The notes: generated from the letters alone by a model not told the origin. DNA of 64,000 bases from Sphingomonas hankookensis (GCF_022664465.1 NZ_JAKREV010000006.1:124001-188000); one strand, 5' to 3'; counted from the stretch's first letter, positions 39,806 through 49,895 are shown. Numbers and translations: made by a program.

Positions 39806-40536
39806 ACCGCATATAGCGCGATCGCCGCGGCATTCGACACGTTCAAACTCTCCACCCGGTCCGAAATCGGCAGCTTGGCGAGGATGTCGCAATGCGCCTC
39901 GGTATTTTGCCGCATGCCTTCACCCTCGGCACCCAGCACCAGCGCGACCCGCTTCGGCCCCAGCGCCTGCGCCAGCGTCGTGTCGGTCTTGCCGGTCAAC
40001 CCGACGCGCCAATATCCGGCCTCGCCCAGCTCGACCAAAGCGCGCGACAGGTTCACCACCCGCACCCACGGCACGCTCTCCAGCGCGCCCGAAGCCGAGC
40101 GCGCCACCGTGCCCGATTCGGGCGGGGCGTGCCGGTCCTGCGTGACGATACCCAGCGCGTCGAACGCCGCCGCCGACCGCAGGATCGCACCGACATTATG
40201 TGGGTCGGTCACCTGGTCGAGCAACAGGATCGGCCGGTCGTCGTCGCGCCCCTGTTCGATCAGGTCGGCCAGCCAGATATCCTCCAGCGGATCGGCCTCG
40301 ATCACGATCCCCTGATGCGGTGCGTCGGCCGGCACCAGCCGGGCGAGGTCGGCGACCTCGGCATAGACCACCGGCACCCCCTCGGGCAGCACCAGCTGCG
40401 CGCCCATCTCGTGCGTGCACCAGATCTTGCGGATCTTGCGCTCGGGATTGTCCAGCGCAGCGAAGGCGGCGTGCCGGCCCCAGAAGCGCGGACGCTGCGG
40501 CGATGCCTTGCTGGGGCGGTGTCCTTTGCGGGCCAT
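39790..40536 (-). CDS. rlmB: 23S rRNA 2'-O-ribose methyltransferase RlmB (SpoU family)
   Basis: 248 aa from ATG 40536 (MARKGHRPSKASPQRP, a basic RNA-binding start). The three SpoU knot motifs are present: DQVTDPHNVGAILRSA, LVLGAEGEGM and PISDRVESLNVSNAAAIALY. RlmB methylates a conserved guanosine (G2251 in E. coli) in 23S rRNA. The N-terminal L30e-like domain covers ~15-85. It follows the M28 peptidase gene by 1 bp. Other SpoU methyltransferases are possible but the length fits RlmB. Confidence 0.9.
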   Translation of the reverse strand: MARKGHRPSKASPQRPRFWGRHAAFAALDNPERKIRKIWCTHEMGAQLVLPEGVPVVYAEVADLARLVPADAPHQGIVIEADPLEDIWLADLIEQGRDDDRPILLLDQVTDPHNVGAILRSAAAFDALGIVTQDRHAPPESGTVARSASGALESVPWVRVVNLSRALVELGEAGYWRVGLTGKTDTTLAQALGPKRVALVLGAEGEGMRQNTEAHCDILAKLPISDRVESLNVSNAAAIALYAVAMAG

Positions 40537-40537
40537 G

Positions 40538-42133
40538 TCAGTCTTTCTCGGGGATAGCGTAAGGGTCGGTGGCGACCGGCTGGGTGGGCAGGGGCGGACG
40601 CGGCAGCGGCCGTTCGGCATTGGCCGCGCTCAGCAGGATCGACGCGAGGATGATCGCGTTCTGCCGCATGTCGGGGCCTTTGAGGTGGTCGTAGGTGTCG
40701 ATGCTCGTATGGTGCAAGCGGCTGCCATAGTCGAGCGGGTCCTGAATGAACTGGTAGCCCTGCAATCCGACCGACTGGAAGAAATAGTGATCGGTCGACC
40801 CGGTCCGCCGGTTGGCGACGGTCGTCGCGCCCATCGACGCGAACGGGCTCAGCCAGTCGCGCAGGATCGGGACGGCCGCGACATTGTTCTCGGCATTGAT
40901 CCCGCGGATCTTGCCCGACCCGTTGTCGATGTTGAAATACGCGGTCATCGCGTCGTAGCCGGGCTTCTTGGTGATCGGGAAGCGGTTGGTCCACCCATAG
41001 AAGCGCGCCAGACCGCCGTCCTTGCCGCCCGTCGGTTCGGGCCGCGAGGCGATATGCCGCTCGACATAGGCGAGGCTGCCGAGCAGCCCCTGTTCCTCGG
41101 CATTCCACAGCGCGAAGCGGATGGTGCGCTTCGGCCGGACCTTCAGCGTCGACAGGATGCGCGCCGCCTCCATCACCACCGCGGTGCCCGCAGCATTGTC
41201 GGCGGCGCCGTCGCCCGCGACCCAGCTGTCGAAATGCGCGCCGGCCATGACATATCCGGCCTTGGGATCGGTGCCGGGCAGGTCGGCGATGATGTTGTAG
41301 GCGGTCGGGTCGCTGTCGTCGAAGCGGACCTGCGTATCGATTTCGATCGTCGGGGCGGTGCCGCCGACCGACAGCCGGGCGAGGCGGCGATAATCCTCCG
41401 CCGCGATCTCGATCGCCGGCACCGCGGGCGCGACCTCGCGGGTGAACAGATAGCCCGATCCGTGCAGCAGCTTGCCGTCACGCGACGACATCGTCGCCAT
41501 CGCCACCGCGCCCTCGGCCTTCAGGAACGCATCGAGCTTCCGCGCGAAGTCCAGCCGCTTGGCGCGGCGATCGGTATCGGCCGGATCGAACACCGGTTCC
41601 TTCCAGCTATCGGCCTTGGCGAGGTCCTCGCCGGTCAGGCGGCGGAACGGCGCCTCGCCCGGCTCCGACCCGTCGCCCGGCCGCGTCACCATCACGACCT
41701 TGCCCGACAGCTTGCCGCGCCACTCGGCAAAGTCCGCCTCCTCGGCGATCGGCGCGACGATCACCGGCGCGGTGATGCGGCCGTTGGTGCCCGGCGTCCA
41801 TGCGATCGGGATCGCGGTCAGCTGCACCGGGCGGGGCGTGACCATGCGCACGCTGGAACGCTCGATCGTCCAGCCGCGGCCGAACTCGAACCCCTCGGCA
41901 CTGGTGGTCAGCCCCCATTCGCGGAACTTGGCCTGCGTCCAGCGTTCCGCCTCGCGCATCTGCGGCGAATTGGGCAGGCGCGGGCCGATGCGGTCGGTCA
42001 GGTGCTGGGCGATCGGCATGACCTGCGTCTGCGACGTGCCCTCGTCGACGATGCGGTTGACGGCGTCGCGGTCGACGCTCTGCGCCATGACGGGCGTGGC
42101 GATCAGGGTGGTAGCCAGCAAAATTGCGCGCAA
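40538..42133 (-). CDS. Secreted M28-family zinc aminopeptidase
   Basis: 531 aa with a signal peptide (MRAILLATTLIATPVMAQ). A protease-associated-like insert precedes the M28 catalytic domain. Zinc ligands are visible in order: His in AGAHFDSW, bridging Asp in DGAADNAAGTAV, catalytic and ligand Glu in WNAEEQGLLGS, Asp in YFNIDNGSG and His near the end in LHHTSIDTYDH. It is expected to release N-terminal amino acids in the periplasm or outside. It overlaps no neighbour but lies 1 bp upstream of rlmB. Confidence 0.92.
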   Translation of the reverse strand: MRAILLATTLIATPVMAQSVDRDAVNRIVDEGTSQTQVMPIAQHLTDRIGPRLPNSPQMREAERWTQAKFREWGLTTSAEGFEFGRGWTIERSSVRMVTPRPVQLTAIPIAWTPGTNGRITAPVIVAPIAEEADFAEWRGKLSGKVVMVTRPGDGSEPGEAPFRRLTGEDLAKADSWKEPVFDPADTDRRAKRLDFARKLDAFLKAEGAVAMATMSSRDGKLLHGSGYLFTREVAPAVPAIEIAAEDYRRLARLSVGGTAPTIEIDTQVRFDDSDPTAYNIIADLPGTDPKAGYVMAGAHFDSWVAGDGAADNAAGTAVVMEAARILSTLKVRPKRTIRFALWNAEEQGLLGSLAYVERHIASRPEPTGGKDGGLARFYGWTNRFPITKKPGYDAMTAYFNIDNGSGKIRGINAENNVAAVPILRDWLSPFASMGATTVANRRTGSTDHYFFQSVGLQGYQFIQDPLDYGSRLHHTSIDTYDHLKGPDMRQNAIILASILLSAANAERPLPRPPLPTQPVATDPYAIPEKD

Positions 42134-42269
42134 AATGAAAATCCTCGGGTCGGAAATGCGATGACGACGACGCTAAGTTGCCCAACAAAGTGGCGCAAGG
42201 CGTTGACAGCGCCGCTCGGGGACGGCAATGGGCGCGCTCGCTTCGGGGCTGGCCCCGCAAGTGGCGGCT

Positions 42270-42356
42270 GGACAGGTGGCCGAGTGGTTAAAGGCAGCAG
42301 ACTGTAAATCTGCCCGGGTTTCCCGTACGCTGGTTCGAATCCAGCCCTGTCCACCA
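42270..42356 (+). tRNA. tRNA-Tyr (anticodon GTA)
   Basis: A class II tRNA of 87 nt with encoded CCA. The acceptor stem GGACAGG/CCTGTCC is perfect, the anticodon loop reads CTGTAAA, a long variable arm follows, and the T-loop is GGTTCGAATCC. GTA decodes both tyrosine codons. Confidence 0.97.
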
Positions 42357-42425
42357 CCGCCCGCGCGGGAATGCGCGGCGGTGTTTTTCCCGGGAAACCA
42401 CGACATCCCGACCCCCATCCTCTTC

Positions 42426-42725
42426 ATGTTCGCGGCACTGTTCGAAATCGGCGGCTGCTTCGCCTTCTGGGCATGGTGGCGGCTCGACCGGTCGCCCTGG
42501 TGGCTGGTGCCCGGCATCGCCGCGCTGATCGGCTTTGCATGGATATTGGCACATAGCGACACCGGCGGGGCGGGGCGCGCCTATGCGGCCTATGGCGGCG
42601 TCTATGTCTTGGGCGCGGTGCTGTGGGGCTGGGCGGTCGAGGGGCTGGTGCCCGACCGGTTCGATGCAGCGGGGGCGGCGCTGTGCATCGTCGGATGCGG
42701 GGTGATATTGTTCGGGCCGCGTTGA
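42426..42725 (+). CDS. YnfA family small membrane protein
   Basis: About 99 aa with four membrane helices. It has the family hallmarks [52 protein letters not shown] and [17 protein letters not shown]. The start is uncertain: relatives have 7-8 residues before AAL.EI.G, whereas ATG 42426 leaves one. Upstream in-frame codons offer only GTG 42381 or rarer starts. Function is unknown; the family is related to small multidrug resistance transporters. Confidence 0.88.
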   Translation: MFAALFEIGGCFAFWAWWRLDRSPWWLVPGIAALIGFAWILAHSDTGGAGRAYAAYGGVYVLGAVLWGWAVEGLVPDRFDAAGAALCIVGCGVILFGPR

Positions 42726-42739
42726 ACCGGAGATAGCGA

Positions 42740-43477
42740 ATGCCGTGGACGTTGCTGTTGCCGACCGTGCTTGCCGCTGCGACCTGTCCGATCGCGTCGC
42801 AGAATATTCCGGTGATCGTCACCACCCTGTCTCCGGCGGCGATCGGCGCGGTTCCTGATCCGGAAAATAACGCGGTGCTGCGGGTCGGGCCGTTCGTCTA
42901 TCAGGGCTATGGCAACACCGTCCGGTCGAACGATCCCCGGTTCGGCGATCTGTTGCTGGGCTCAGGCGGAGGCCTGCGGCATCGCTGCGGCAATCAGGTG
43001 TTCCCGCCTTCCCCGTGGAACCGTCCGCGCACCGGATCGATGCCGGGCATGATCGCGGTATTGCGCGCTGCCACCCCCGCCCCCGATACCGGTCAGTTCG
43101 GCGACACCGAAGCGGAACGCCATGGCGTGCGGCCGATACTGGCAGGGCATGTCGCCGGGCCGAGCTGGCCGGTGTATCACGACGGCGGCACCTTCTTTCT
43201 GGGGCTGATGTATCCGATGAATAACGCCGACCAGACCCGGCTGGTCGCGTTCCGCGATGAAGCGGGGGCCGTGCCCGCCCTGTCGCTGGCTGTGCTACCG
43301 ATGCGGTTGCAGGCGATGAACGTCACCCCCGGCCTGCACGAGCCCGATGACTATCTCAATCTCGCCGCGTTGCGACCGGAGGAACTGGTGCAGATCACGC
43401 TGCGGAGCAGCCCCGGTGCCATGGCGTCGATCGCCGCCGCACTGTCGGGGGAAAAGGAGCGCGGCTGGAGCGGGTAA
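42740..43477 (+). CDS. Hypothetical exported protein, 3' end overlapping tRNA-Gly
   Basis: 245 aa from ATG 42740 (GGAG 7 nt upstream), 14 bp after ynfA. A hydrophobic N-terminus (MPWTLLLPTVLAAATCPIA) suggests export; the Cys is not in a canonical lipobox. The body is beta-rich with no domain I recognise (VLRVGPFVYQGYGNTVRS, WPVYHDGGTFFLGLMYPMNN). Its last codons overlap the 3' end of the convergent tRNA-Gly gene by 12 bp. Confidence 0.7.
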   Translation: MPWTLLLPTVLAAATCPIASQNIPVIVTTLSPAAIGAVPDPENNAVLRVGPFVYQGYGNTVRSNDPRFGDLLLGSGGGLRHRCGNQVFPPSPWNRPRTGSMPGMIAVLRAATPAPDTGQFGDTEAERHGVRPILAGHVAGPSWPVYHDGGTFFLGLMYPMNNADQTRLVAFRDEAGAVPALSLAVLPMRLQAMNVTPGLHEPDDYLNLAALRPEELVQITLRSSPGAMASIAAALSGEKERGWSG

Positions 43478-43539
43478 CGGGAATCGAACCCGTGTATTCA
43501 GCTTGGAAGGCTGCTGCACTACCATTGTGCTATACCCGC
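43466..43539 (-). tRNA. tRNA-Gly (anticodon TCC)
   Basis: 74 nt on the minus strand with encoded CCA. The acceptor arm GCGGGTA/TACCCGC, anticodon loop CTTCCAA and T-arm GGGTTCGATTCCC are all present. TCC decodes GGA and GGG. Confidence 0.97.
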
Positions 43540-43670
43540 CCGCACGCTTGCCGCGCGAAGGCATCGCCACTGCCACAGCCGGGCGGGGGCGGTCAACTGC
43601 CGCGTGCAAGCCTTTGCCATGGCATCCAAAAGTCCTATGGCGGGTTCGAATCGGTCCTGGGGAGGGTGGT

Positions 43671-45011
43671 TTGCTGAACGAAATGATCGCGACGGTCGGC
43701 GATGTGCTGAACCCGCATGGCCCTGCGGTACAGGCTGCCGAAAGCTTCGCGCCATCCGACTATTCGATCCATTTCTTCCTGCAACTGGCGGTGATCCTGC
43801 TCGCCTGCCGCGTCGTCGGCTGGGTGGGCAAGCGCTTCCTGAACCAGCCGCAGGTGGTAGGGGAGATGATCGCCGGCGTCGTCCTCGGCCCCTCGCTGCT
43901 CGGTCTGTTCTTTCCCGACCTGCAGGCTGCGATCTTCCCCAAGGAAACGCGCGGTGTCCTCTATGCCGGGGCACAGCTCGGCGTCGGCCTCTACATGTTC
44001 CTCGTCGGTCTGACGCTCAGGCTCGACCATTTCCAGACCAAGGCGAAGAGCGCGGCGCTGGTGTCGGCGGCGGGCATCGCCGTACCGTTCGCGCTCGCCT
44101 TCCTCGTTACTCCGCTCCTGCTTCGCGTCCCCGGCCTGTTCGCCGAAGGCATCTCCACCGGCAGCGCGACGTTGTTCATGGGCGCCTGCATCGCGCTTAC
44201 CGCCTTTCCGATGCTGGCACGGATCATCCACGAACGTGGCCTTGCCGACACTGCGCTCGGCACGCTGTCGCTGACCGCCGGGGCGTTCGACGATGCCGTG
44301 TCGTGGTGCGTGCTGGCGATCGTGCTGGCGACCTTCGGCGCGGGGCCGGGCGTCGCGGTGCTGGCGATCGGCGGCGCGGTGGTCTACGCCGCGTTCCTGC
44401 TGCTGTTCGGCAAGCGCTTGCTTGCGCCTCTCGGCCGCGCCGTCGAGGCGAAGGGCGAGATGAGCATGACCATACTGTCGATCACGCTGATGCTGTTCTG
44501 CCTGTCGGCGTTCTTCATGGACGCGATCGGCATCCATGCGATCTTCGGCGGCTTCATCCTCGGCGTGTTCATGCCGCGCGGGCTGTTCGTCGAGGAGCTG
44601 AAGCGCAAGGTCGAACCGCTGGCGGTCGTGCTGCTGCTGCCGATGTTCTTCACCTATTCGGGGCTGAACACGCGGATGGACACGGTCAGCTCGCTGCCGC
44701 TGCTGCTGATTGCCTTGGGCGTATTGGCGGTGTCGATCCTCGCCAAGTTCGGTGCCTGCTGGGCGGCAGCGCGCCTTGCCGGTGAGGATAACCGCACCGC
44801 GCTCGGCATCGGCGCGCTGATGAACTCGCGCGGGCTGATGGAGCTGATCATCATCAATATCGGCCTGCAAAAGGGGATTATCGGTCCCACGCTGTTCGCG
44901 ATGCTGGTGCTGATGGCGATCATTACGACCGTCATGGCGACCCCATTGTTCGAAGCGGTCTATGGCAGGCAGGCCCGCGCCAGCGGCGAACTGGGCGGGG
45001 TGCCTGCGTAA
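43671..45011 (+). CDS. Cation:proton antiporter, CPA2 family
   Basis: About 446 aa with 12-13 membrane helices. TTG 43671 is chosen because GGAGG lies 5 nt upstream; ATG 43683 is 16 nt away from it. CPA2 (Kef/NapA) features include the discontinuous-helix segments NQPQVVGEMIAGVVLGPSLLG and TLFMGACIALTAFPMLARI, the AGAFDDAVSWCVLAIV segment with the paired acidic residues, and MNSRGLMELIIINIG. There is no C-terminal TrkA-N nucleotide domain, so it is not a glutathione-gated Kef channel. It probably exchanges Na+ or K+ for H+. Confidence 0.92.
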   Translation: MLNEMIATVGDVLNPHGPAVQAAESFAPSDYSIHFFLQLAVILLACRVVGWVGKRFLNQPQVVGEMIAGVVLGPSLLGLFFPDLQAAIFPKETRGVLYAGAQLGVGLYMFLVGLTLRLDHFQTKAKSAALVSAAGIAVPFALAFLVTPLLLRVPGLFAEGISTGSATLFMGACIALTAFPMLARIIHERGLADTALGTLSLTAGAFDDAVSWCVLAIVLATFGAGPGVAVLAIGGAVVYAAFLLLFGKRLLAPLGRAVEAKGEMSMTILSITLMLFCLSAFFMDAIGIHAIFGGFILGVFMPRGLFVEELKRKVEPLAVVLLLPMFFTYSGLNTRMDTVSSLPLLLIALGVLAVSILAKFGACWAAARLAGEDNRTALGIGALMNSRGLMELIIINIGLQKGIIGPTLFAMLVLMAIITTVMATPLFEAVYGRQARASGELGGVPA

Positions 45012-45053
45012 ACGCTGGCGTTCGTCCCCCGGACGCCATAAATCGCGCGCATA

Positions 45054-46376
45054 ATGGCAAAGATCACGACCCCGCGCCCGGTTCGCGGCACCCAGGATAT
45101 TTTCGGCGACTTCGAACGGCGCTTCACCCATGTGGCGGAGACGTTCGAGCGGGTTCGCCGGCTCTATTGCTTCAACCGCGTCGAAGTGCCGGTGTTCGAA
45201 TCGACCGCCGTCTTCGCCCGGTCGTTGGGCGAGACGACCGACGTCGTGTCGAAGGAGATGTATTCGTTCGAGGATCGCGGCGGCGATACGCTGACGCTGC
45301 GCCCCGAATTCACCGCCGGCATCGCCCGCGCCTACCTGACCGAAGGGTGGCAGCAGTTCGCGCCGCTCAAGCTCGCGACGCATGGGGCCGTGTTCCGCTA
45401 CGAACGCCCGCAAAAGGGCCGCTACCGCCAGTTCCACCAGATCGACGCCGAAGTGATCGGCGCGGCCGAGCCGATGGCTGACGTCGAACTGCTGGCGATG
45501 GCCGACCAGCTGTTGAAGGAGCTGGGCATCGCCGATGGCGTGACGCTGCAGCTCAACACGCTGGGCGATGCCGAGACGCGCGACGCGTGGCGCGCGGCCT
45601 TGGTCGAGCATTTCGAGGCGCATCGCGGCGACCTGTCGGAGGACAGCCTCAAGCGCCTCGACAAGAATCCGTTGCGTATCCTCGACTCAAAAGACCCCCG
45701 CGACCGCCCGATCGCCGATTCGGCACCGGGGATCGATTCGTTCCTGACGGCGGAAGCGGCGGAGTTCTTTGCGGCGGTCACGTCAGGGTTGGACGCGGCG
45801 GGGGTCCAATGGACGCGCAACGACCGCCTCGTGCGCGGGCTCGACTATTACCGCCACACTGCGTTCGAGTTCGTCACCGACCGGCTGGGCGCACAGGGCA
45901 CCGTGCTGGCCGGCGGGCGCTATGACGGGCTGATCGAAAGCCTGGGCGGGCCGGCGACGCCCGGCGTTGGCTGGGCGGCCGGGATCGAGCGGCTGGCGAT
46001 GCTGCTGGAGGAGCCGGAGGCACAGGCGATCGACGCGGTGGTGATCCCGATGGGGAGCACGGCGGAAACCCACGCGACCGCGATCCTTGCCGACCTTCGC
46101 CGTGCGGGCATCGCCGCCGACATGGCGTACAAGGGCAATATGAAGCGGCGACTTGCCAAGGCGGATACCGCCAGGGCGCGCTACGCCCTGATCCTGGGCG
46201 ACGACGAACTTGCGCAGCAGGAGATCGTCGTGAAAGCGCTGCGGTCGGGTGAACAGGCAAAGATGCCGTTGAACTGGCTACCGCAGGGGATGTTCGACCT
46301 GCTGTTCGAGGATGAACTGGCCGAGGATAATGACGCGGCGCTTCCCGCACTTGCGGAGAGGCTGTCGGCTCGATGA
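45054..46376 (+). CDS. hisS: Histidyl-tRNA synthetase
   Basis: 440 aa class II synthetase. It shows motif 1 around [20 protein letters not shown], motif 2 [20 protein letters not shown], the HisA-type [15 protein letters not shown], motif 3 [15 protein letters not shown], and a C-terminal anticodon-binding domain ([20 protein letters not shown]). It charges tRNA-His. It starts a run of translation genes (hisS, prfA, prmC). Confidence 0.97.
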   Translation: MAKITTPRPVRGTQDIFGDFERRFTHVAETFERVRRLYCFNRVEVPVFESTAVFARSLGETTDVVSKEMYSFEDRGGDTLTLRPEFTAGIARAYLTEGWQQFAPLKLATHGAVFRYERPQKGRYRQFHQIDAEVIGAAEPMADVELLAMADQLLKELGIADGVTLQLNTLGDAETRDAWRAALVEHFEAHRGDLSEDSLKRLDKNPLRILDSKDPRDRPIADSAPGIDSFLTAEAAEFFAAVTSGLDAAGVQWTRNDRLVRGLDYYRHTAFEFVTDRLGAQGTVLAGGRYDGLIESLGGPATPGVGWAAGIERLAMLLEEPEAQAIDAVVIPMGSTAETHATAILADLRRAGIAADMAYKGNMKRRLAKADTARARYALILGDDELAQQEIVVKALRSGEQAKMPLNWLPQGMFDLLFEDELAEDNDAALPALAERLSAR

Positions 46377-46383
46377 TCTGCTT

Positions 46384-46477
46384 CGTCATCCCCGCGCAGG
46401 CGGGGACCCATACACGGCAGCCTTTCGATGAATCCGTGGCCGTTGCGGCAATGGATTCCCGCCTTCGCAAGAATGAC
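46384..46477. repeat. Inverted repeat, family C
   Basis: CGTCATCCCCGCGCAGGCGGG is answered by ATTCCCGCCTTCGCAAGAATG; the returning arm is mutated. It occupies the 115-bp hisS-prfA spacer. Confidence 0.7.
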
Positions 46478-46491
46478 TACAGGGGCGCGGC

Positions 46492-47562
46492 ATGACCATC
46501 GCCCCCGAACGCATCGCCCAGATCGAGGCGCGGCGCGACGAGCTGGCCGCGCAGATGGCGACGGGCGACCTGCCCGGCGATCGCTTCGTCGCGGTGTCGA
46601 AGGAATATGCCGAACTCGAACCCGTCGCGGCGGCGGCGGGCGAAGTCCGGCGGCTGCGCGCCGAAAGCGAAAGCCTGTCGTTCATGACGCAGGACGCCGA
46701 TGACGACCTGCGGGCGATGGCGGTGGAGGAACTCCATGCCAACCGCGCCCAGCTGGAGTCGGCCGAACGTGCCCTCGCGCTGGCGCTGCTGCCGCGCGAT
46801 GCGGCCGACGAACGCGCGGCGATGCTCGAAATCCGCGCCGGCACCGGCGGCGACGAGGCGGCGCTGTTCGCGGGCGACCTGTTCCGCATGTACCAGCGCT
46901 ATGCCGACAATCGCGGCTGGCGGGTCGAGCTGATCTCGGCATCGGTATCGGACGCGGGCGGCTACAAGGAAGTCGTCGCCAGCGTCACCGGCGCGGGCGT
47001 GTTCGCACGGTTGAAGTTCGAAAGCGGCGTCCACCGCGTGCAGCGCGTGCCCGCCACCGAAAGCGGCGGGCGCATCCATACCAGCGCCGCGACCGTCGCC
47101 GTCCTGCCCGAGGCCGAGGACGTCGACGTGCAGATCGACGACAAGGACCTGCGCATCGACGTCTACCGGTCGTCAGGGCCGGGCGGCCAGTCGGTCAACA
47201 CGACCGACTCGGCGGTGCGCATCACCCACTTGCCGACCGGGCTGGTCGTGATCCAGCAGGACGAAAAGTCGCAGCACAAGAACAAGGCGAAGGCGCTGAA
47301 GGTCCTGCGCACCCGCCTGTACGAGGCCGAACGCCAGCGGCTGGCCGACGAACGCGCCGGCACGCGTCGCTCTATGGTAGGCTCGGGCGACCGCTCCGAG
47401 CGTATCCGCACCTATAACTTTCCGCAGGGGCGGGTGACCGACCACCGCATCAACCTGACGCTCCATCGACTGCCCGAAATCCTCGAAGGCGAAATGGAGG
47501 AACTGCTCGGCGCGCTGATCGCGCAGGACGAAGCGGAGCGGCTGGCGACGCTGGATGGGTGA
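46492..47562 (+). CDS. prfA: Peptide chain release factor 1
   Basis: 356 aa. The catalytic GGQ is in [12 protein letters not shown]. The codon-recognition tripeptide PAT is visible in [15 protein letters not shown], which marks RF1 (UAA/UAG) rather than RF2 (SPF). Glutamine methylation of GGQ would be done by PrmC, whose gene overlaps the prfA 3' end by 8 bp. Confidence 0.97.
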   Translation: MTIAPERIAQIEARRDELAAQMATGDLPGDRFVAVSKEYAELEPVAAAAGEVRRLRAESESLSFMTQDADDDLRAMAVEELHANRAQLESAERALALALLPRDAADERAAMLEIRAGTGGDEAALFAGDLFRMYQRYADNRGWRVELISASVSDAGGYKEVVASVTGAGVFARLKFESGVHRVQRVPATESGGRIHTSAATVAVLPEAEDVDVQIDDKDLRIDVYRSSGPGGQSVNTTDSAVRITHLPTGLVVIQQDEKSQHKNKAKALKVLRTRLYEAERQRLADERAGTRRSMVGSGDRSERIRTYNFPQGRVTDHRINLTLHRLPEILEGEMEELLGALIAQDEAERLATLDG

Positions 47563-48382
47563 GGCGACCACGCTGCGGCGTGCGCTGACGCAGGCGACGC
47601 AGCGAATCGCGACGGTGTCGGATACTCCCCGCCTCGACGCCGAACTTCTCGCCGCCTACGCGCTTGGCTGCAGCCGTGAAACCATGCTGCTCGCCCGCCT
47701 CGACGATTTGGCCCCCGCCGGTTTCGAAATGCTGGTCGAACGCCGCCTGACCCACGAACCGGTCGCGTACATCATCGGCAGTCGCGCCTTCTGGACGATC
47801 GACCTGCTGGTCGGTCCCGGCGTGCTGGTGCCACGCGCCGACAGCGAGACGCTGATCGAGGCGGCGGTCGACGATTTTGGCGGACGTGCGCCTGCCTGCA
47901 TCCTCGATCTCGGCACCGGTCCGGGCACGTTGCTGCTGGCGGCGCTGGCGGAATGGCCGGCGGCGACCGGGCTGGGCGTCGATGCGTCGGCGCAGGCGCT
48001 CGACTATGCCCGGCGCAACGGTGAGGCGCTGGGCATGGCCGGGCGCGTGACATGGGCGCTGGGCAACTGGACCGCCGGGATCGACGGCCGCTTCGACCTG
48101 ATCCTTGCCAACCCGCCCTATATCGGCACCGGCGAGGTATTGCCGCAGGAGGTCACCGGCCACGAACCGGCCGGCGCGCTGTTCGCTGGCGCAGACGGGC
48201 TCGACGACTATCGCCGGATCATCCCCGACTTGCCGCGCCTGCTCAACCCCGACGGCATCGCCGCGATCGAGATCGGGCACGAACAGGGCGACGCCGTGCT
48301 GGCGCTGGTTGAGGCGGCAGGATTGCCTGCGCGACTGGTCCGCGATCTCGGCGGCCGGCCACGCTGTGTGGTCGCAGGTTGA
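47555..48382 (+). CDS. prmC: Release factor glutamine methyltransferase
   Basis: 275 aa. It has a helical N-terminal domain and an AdoMet fold with [17 protein letters not shown] (motif I) and the diagnostic NPPY in [13 protein letters not shown]. It methylates the GGQ glutamine of RF1 and RF2. The overlap with prfA indicates a shared transcript. Confidence 0.96.
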   Translation: MGEATTLRRALTQATQRIATVSDTPRLDAELLAAYALGCSRETMLLARLDDLAPAGFEMLVERRLTHEPVAYIIGSRAFWTIDLLVGPGVLVPRADSETLIEAAVDDFGGRAPACILDLGTGPGTLLLAALAEWPAATGLGVDASAQALDYARRNGEALGMAGRVTWALGNWTAGIDGRFDLILANPPYIGTGEVLPQEVTGHEPAGALFAGADGLDDYRRIIPDLPRLLNPDGIAAIEIGHEQGDAVLALVEAAGLPARLVRDLGGRPRCVVAG

Positions 48383-48628
48383 TCCTCTCGTGCACCGACC
48401 CCATCTTTCCGCTTGGAGAAGCCCGACGCAGCCGCTAAGACCGGCAGCGGGGCAGGCACCATCGACCTAGGCGTTGATTGCGGGGCGTGGCTCTTTCCAT
48501 CGTCATGTGAACCACTGTCGTCCGGTGGTCATGGCAGGCGGACGGTGCCCGTGCATCGTTTCGCGAAGTGGCTCGCACCCGGGATCGCGAGATCGACGGA
48601 CAGGTAAGGACAGGACAACCAACCCTTG

Positions 48629-49516
48629 ATGAACAATCGTCAGGCCGGCCGCCGTCGCGGTCGCGGTGGCCAGCGTCAGCCGGGAAGCGGCGGCGGCAAT
48701 CCGCGTGATAACGGCAATCGCATAGACAACCGCGCGCGTGGTAACGCCGCGCAATTGCTGGAAAAATACAAGAACCTCGCTGCCGATGCACAACGCGCCG
48801 GCGACCGGGTGAACACCGAATACTACCTTCAGTTCGCCGATCACTATTTCCGCGTGCTGGAAGCGGGGCGTTCGCGCGTCGAGGAACAGCGTCGCACCCG
48901 CGACGAATTCGATGGTAACGACGACGAGGATTTCGACGGCGACGGCGACATGGGCGCCGACGTTGGCGGTCAGGATCGTGGCCAGCGCGACGATCGGGGC
49001 AACCGGGACGATCGCGGGAATCGCGACGATCGTGGCAATCGCGACGATCGCCAGCCGCGCGCCCAGCGCGACGACCGGGGCAACCGCGAAGAGCGTCAGC
49101 CCCGCGAGGAGCGTCAGCCCCGCGAGGAGCGCCAGCCGCGTGAAGAACGCCAGGCGCGCGACGATCGCGGCCCGCGCGAGGACCGCCAGCCCCGCGAACG
49201 CATCCGTCGGGACGGCGGGCGCAGCGCGCCGGCCAATGACGGCGCCGAACTGCGCGGCATCGAAGGCGAAGTCGGCACGCAGCAGAACGAGGTCGTAGCG
49301 GCGGAAGCCGAAGCGGCACCCGAAGCCAAGCCGGTCCGTCGCCGCACCCCGCGTGCCCGCGTCGAAGCGGCGCCGGTCGAGGCGGAGGTCGCGCCGTCGA
49401 TCGACGCCGATCGCCTGCCGCCTGCGCTGTCGGCGAACGACGATGGTGCGGAGCGTCCGCGCCGTCGCCGCCGCGTCCGCGCGGACGACGAAGAGGCCGT
49501 GCCACCCGCCGCCTGA
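48629..49516 (+). CDS. DUF4167 domain protein with charged tandem repeats
   Basis: 295 aa from ATG 48629 (a TTG lies immediately before). The first ~80 residues are the DUF4167 region (NAAQLLEKYKNLAADAQRAG, NTEYYLQFADHYFRVLEAG), probably RNA- or nucleic-acid-binding given the Arg/Gly-rich start. Residues ~115-190 are tandem NRDDRG and REERQP repeats, and the tail is acidic with PRRRRRVRADDEE. It follows prmC after 246 bp in which I see no ORF or convincing promoter. Role unknown; conserved in alphaproteobacteria. Confidence 0.9.
   Translation: MNNRQAGRRRGRGGQRQPGSGGGNPRDNGNRIDNRARGNAAQLLEKYKNLAADAQRAGDRVNTEYYLQFADHYFRVLEAGRSRVEEQRRTRDEFDGNDDEDFDGDGDMGADVGGQDRGQRDDRGNRDDRGNRDDRGNRDDRQPRAQRDDRGNREERQPREERQPREERQPREERQARDDRGPREDRQPRERIRRDGGRSAPANDGAELRGIEGEVGTQQNEVVAAEAEAAPEAKPVRRRTPRARVEAAPVEAEVAPSIDADRLPPALSANDDGAERPRRRRRVRADDEEAVPPAA
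48975..49200. repeat. In-frame tandem DNA repeats in the DUF4167 gene
   Basis: Two arrays lie back to back: 18-bp units around CGACGATCG-GG-AACCG (NRDDRG) at about 48986-49050, and 18-bp units CGTCAGCCCCGCGAGGAG (REERQP) at about 49085-49140, then decayed copies. The period is a multiple of three, so length change would keep the frame. Confidence 0.8.
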
Positions 49517-49541
49517 TCCGGGCGTTGCCGACACGAAATCG

Positions 49542-49583
49542 GGGCCGGTATCGCAACGCGCGATGCCGGCCCCGTTCGTTTGG
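49542..49583 (+). terminator. Rho-independent terminator after the DUF4167 gene
   Basis: CGGGGCCGGTATCG (49542-49555) pairs with CGATGCCGGCCCCG (49561-49574) around a 5-nt loop, with one G-U pair, followed by TTCGTTTGG. It lies 26 bp after the stop codon. Confidence 0.75.
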
Positions 49584-49615
49584 GGTGGCTAGCGGACTGG
49601 GCGCTTCCCCGCGAG

Positions 49616-49849
49616 CGTCATTCCAGCGAAGGCTGGGATCTCTCGGGGATGGCAAGGTCTGCCTGCCGCGGGAGACCCCAGCCTTCGCTGGGGTGACGAT
49701 CAAAGGGTGAGGCTATCCGATCCGCACCAACGTCGCCTCAGCGAAGGAGAACGGATCGACATTCGGCGCGTACCCTCGCGCAGGCGGGGGGCTAGGGTAA
49801 CGGCAGGACGCCGCATGTGGCTCTGTACCCCCGCCTGCGCGGGGATACG
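49616..49849. repeat. Two inverted repeats (family B and a C-like variant)
   Basis: Family B at 49616-49698 (CGTCATTCCAGCGAAGGCTGG / CCAGCCTTCGCTGGGGTGACG) and a C-like unit at 49769-49849 (CCTCGCGCAGGCGGGG / CCCCGCCTGCGCGGGG). With the terminator they account for the 379-bp gap before the convergent acyl-CoA dehydrogenase gene. Confidence 0.8.
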
Positions 49850-49895
49850 GCTTTTCTGCTGACCGGTGCCGGTGATGGCAACAGTCCCGCCGCGC

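Noticed and set aside
42381..42425. GTG 42381 as start of ynfA
   Set aside because: It adds a polar segment unlike YnfA proteins and runs back almost to the tRNA; kept only as an alternative.
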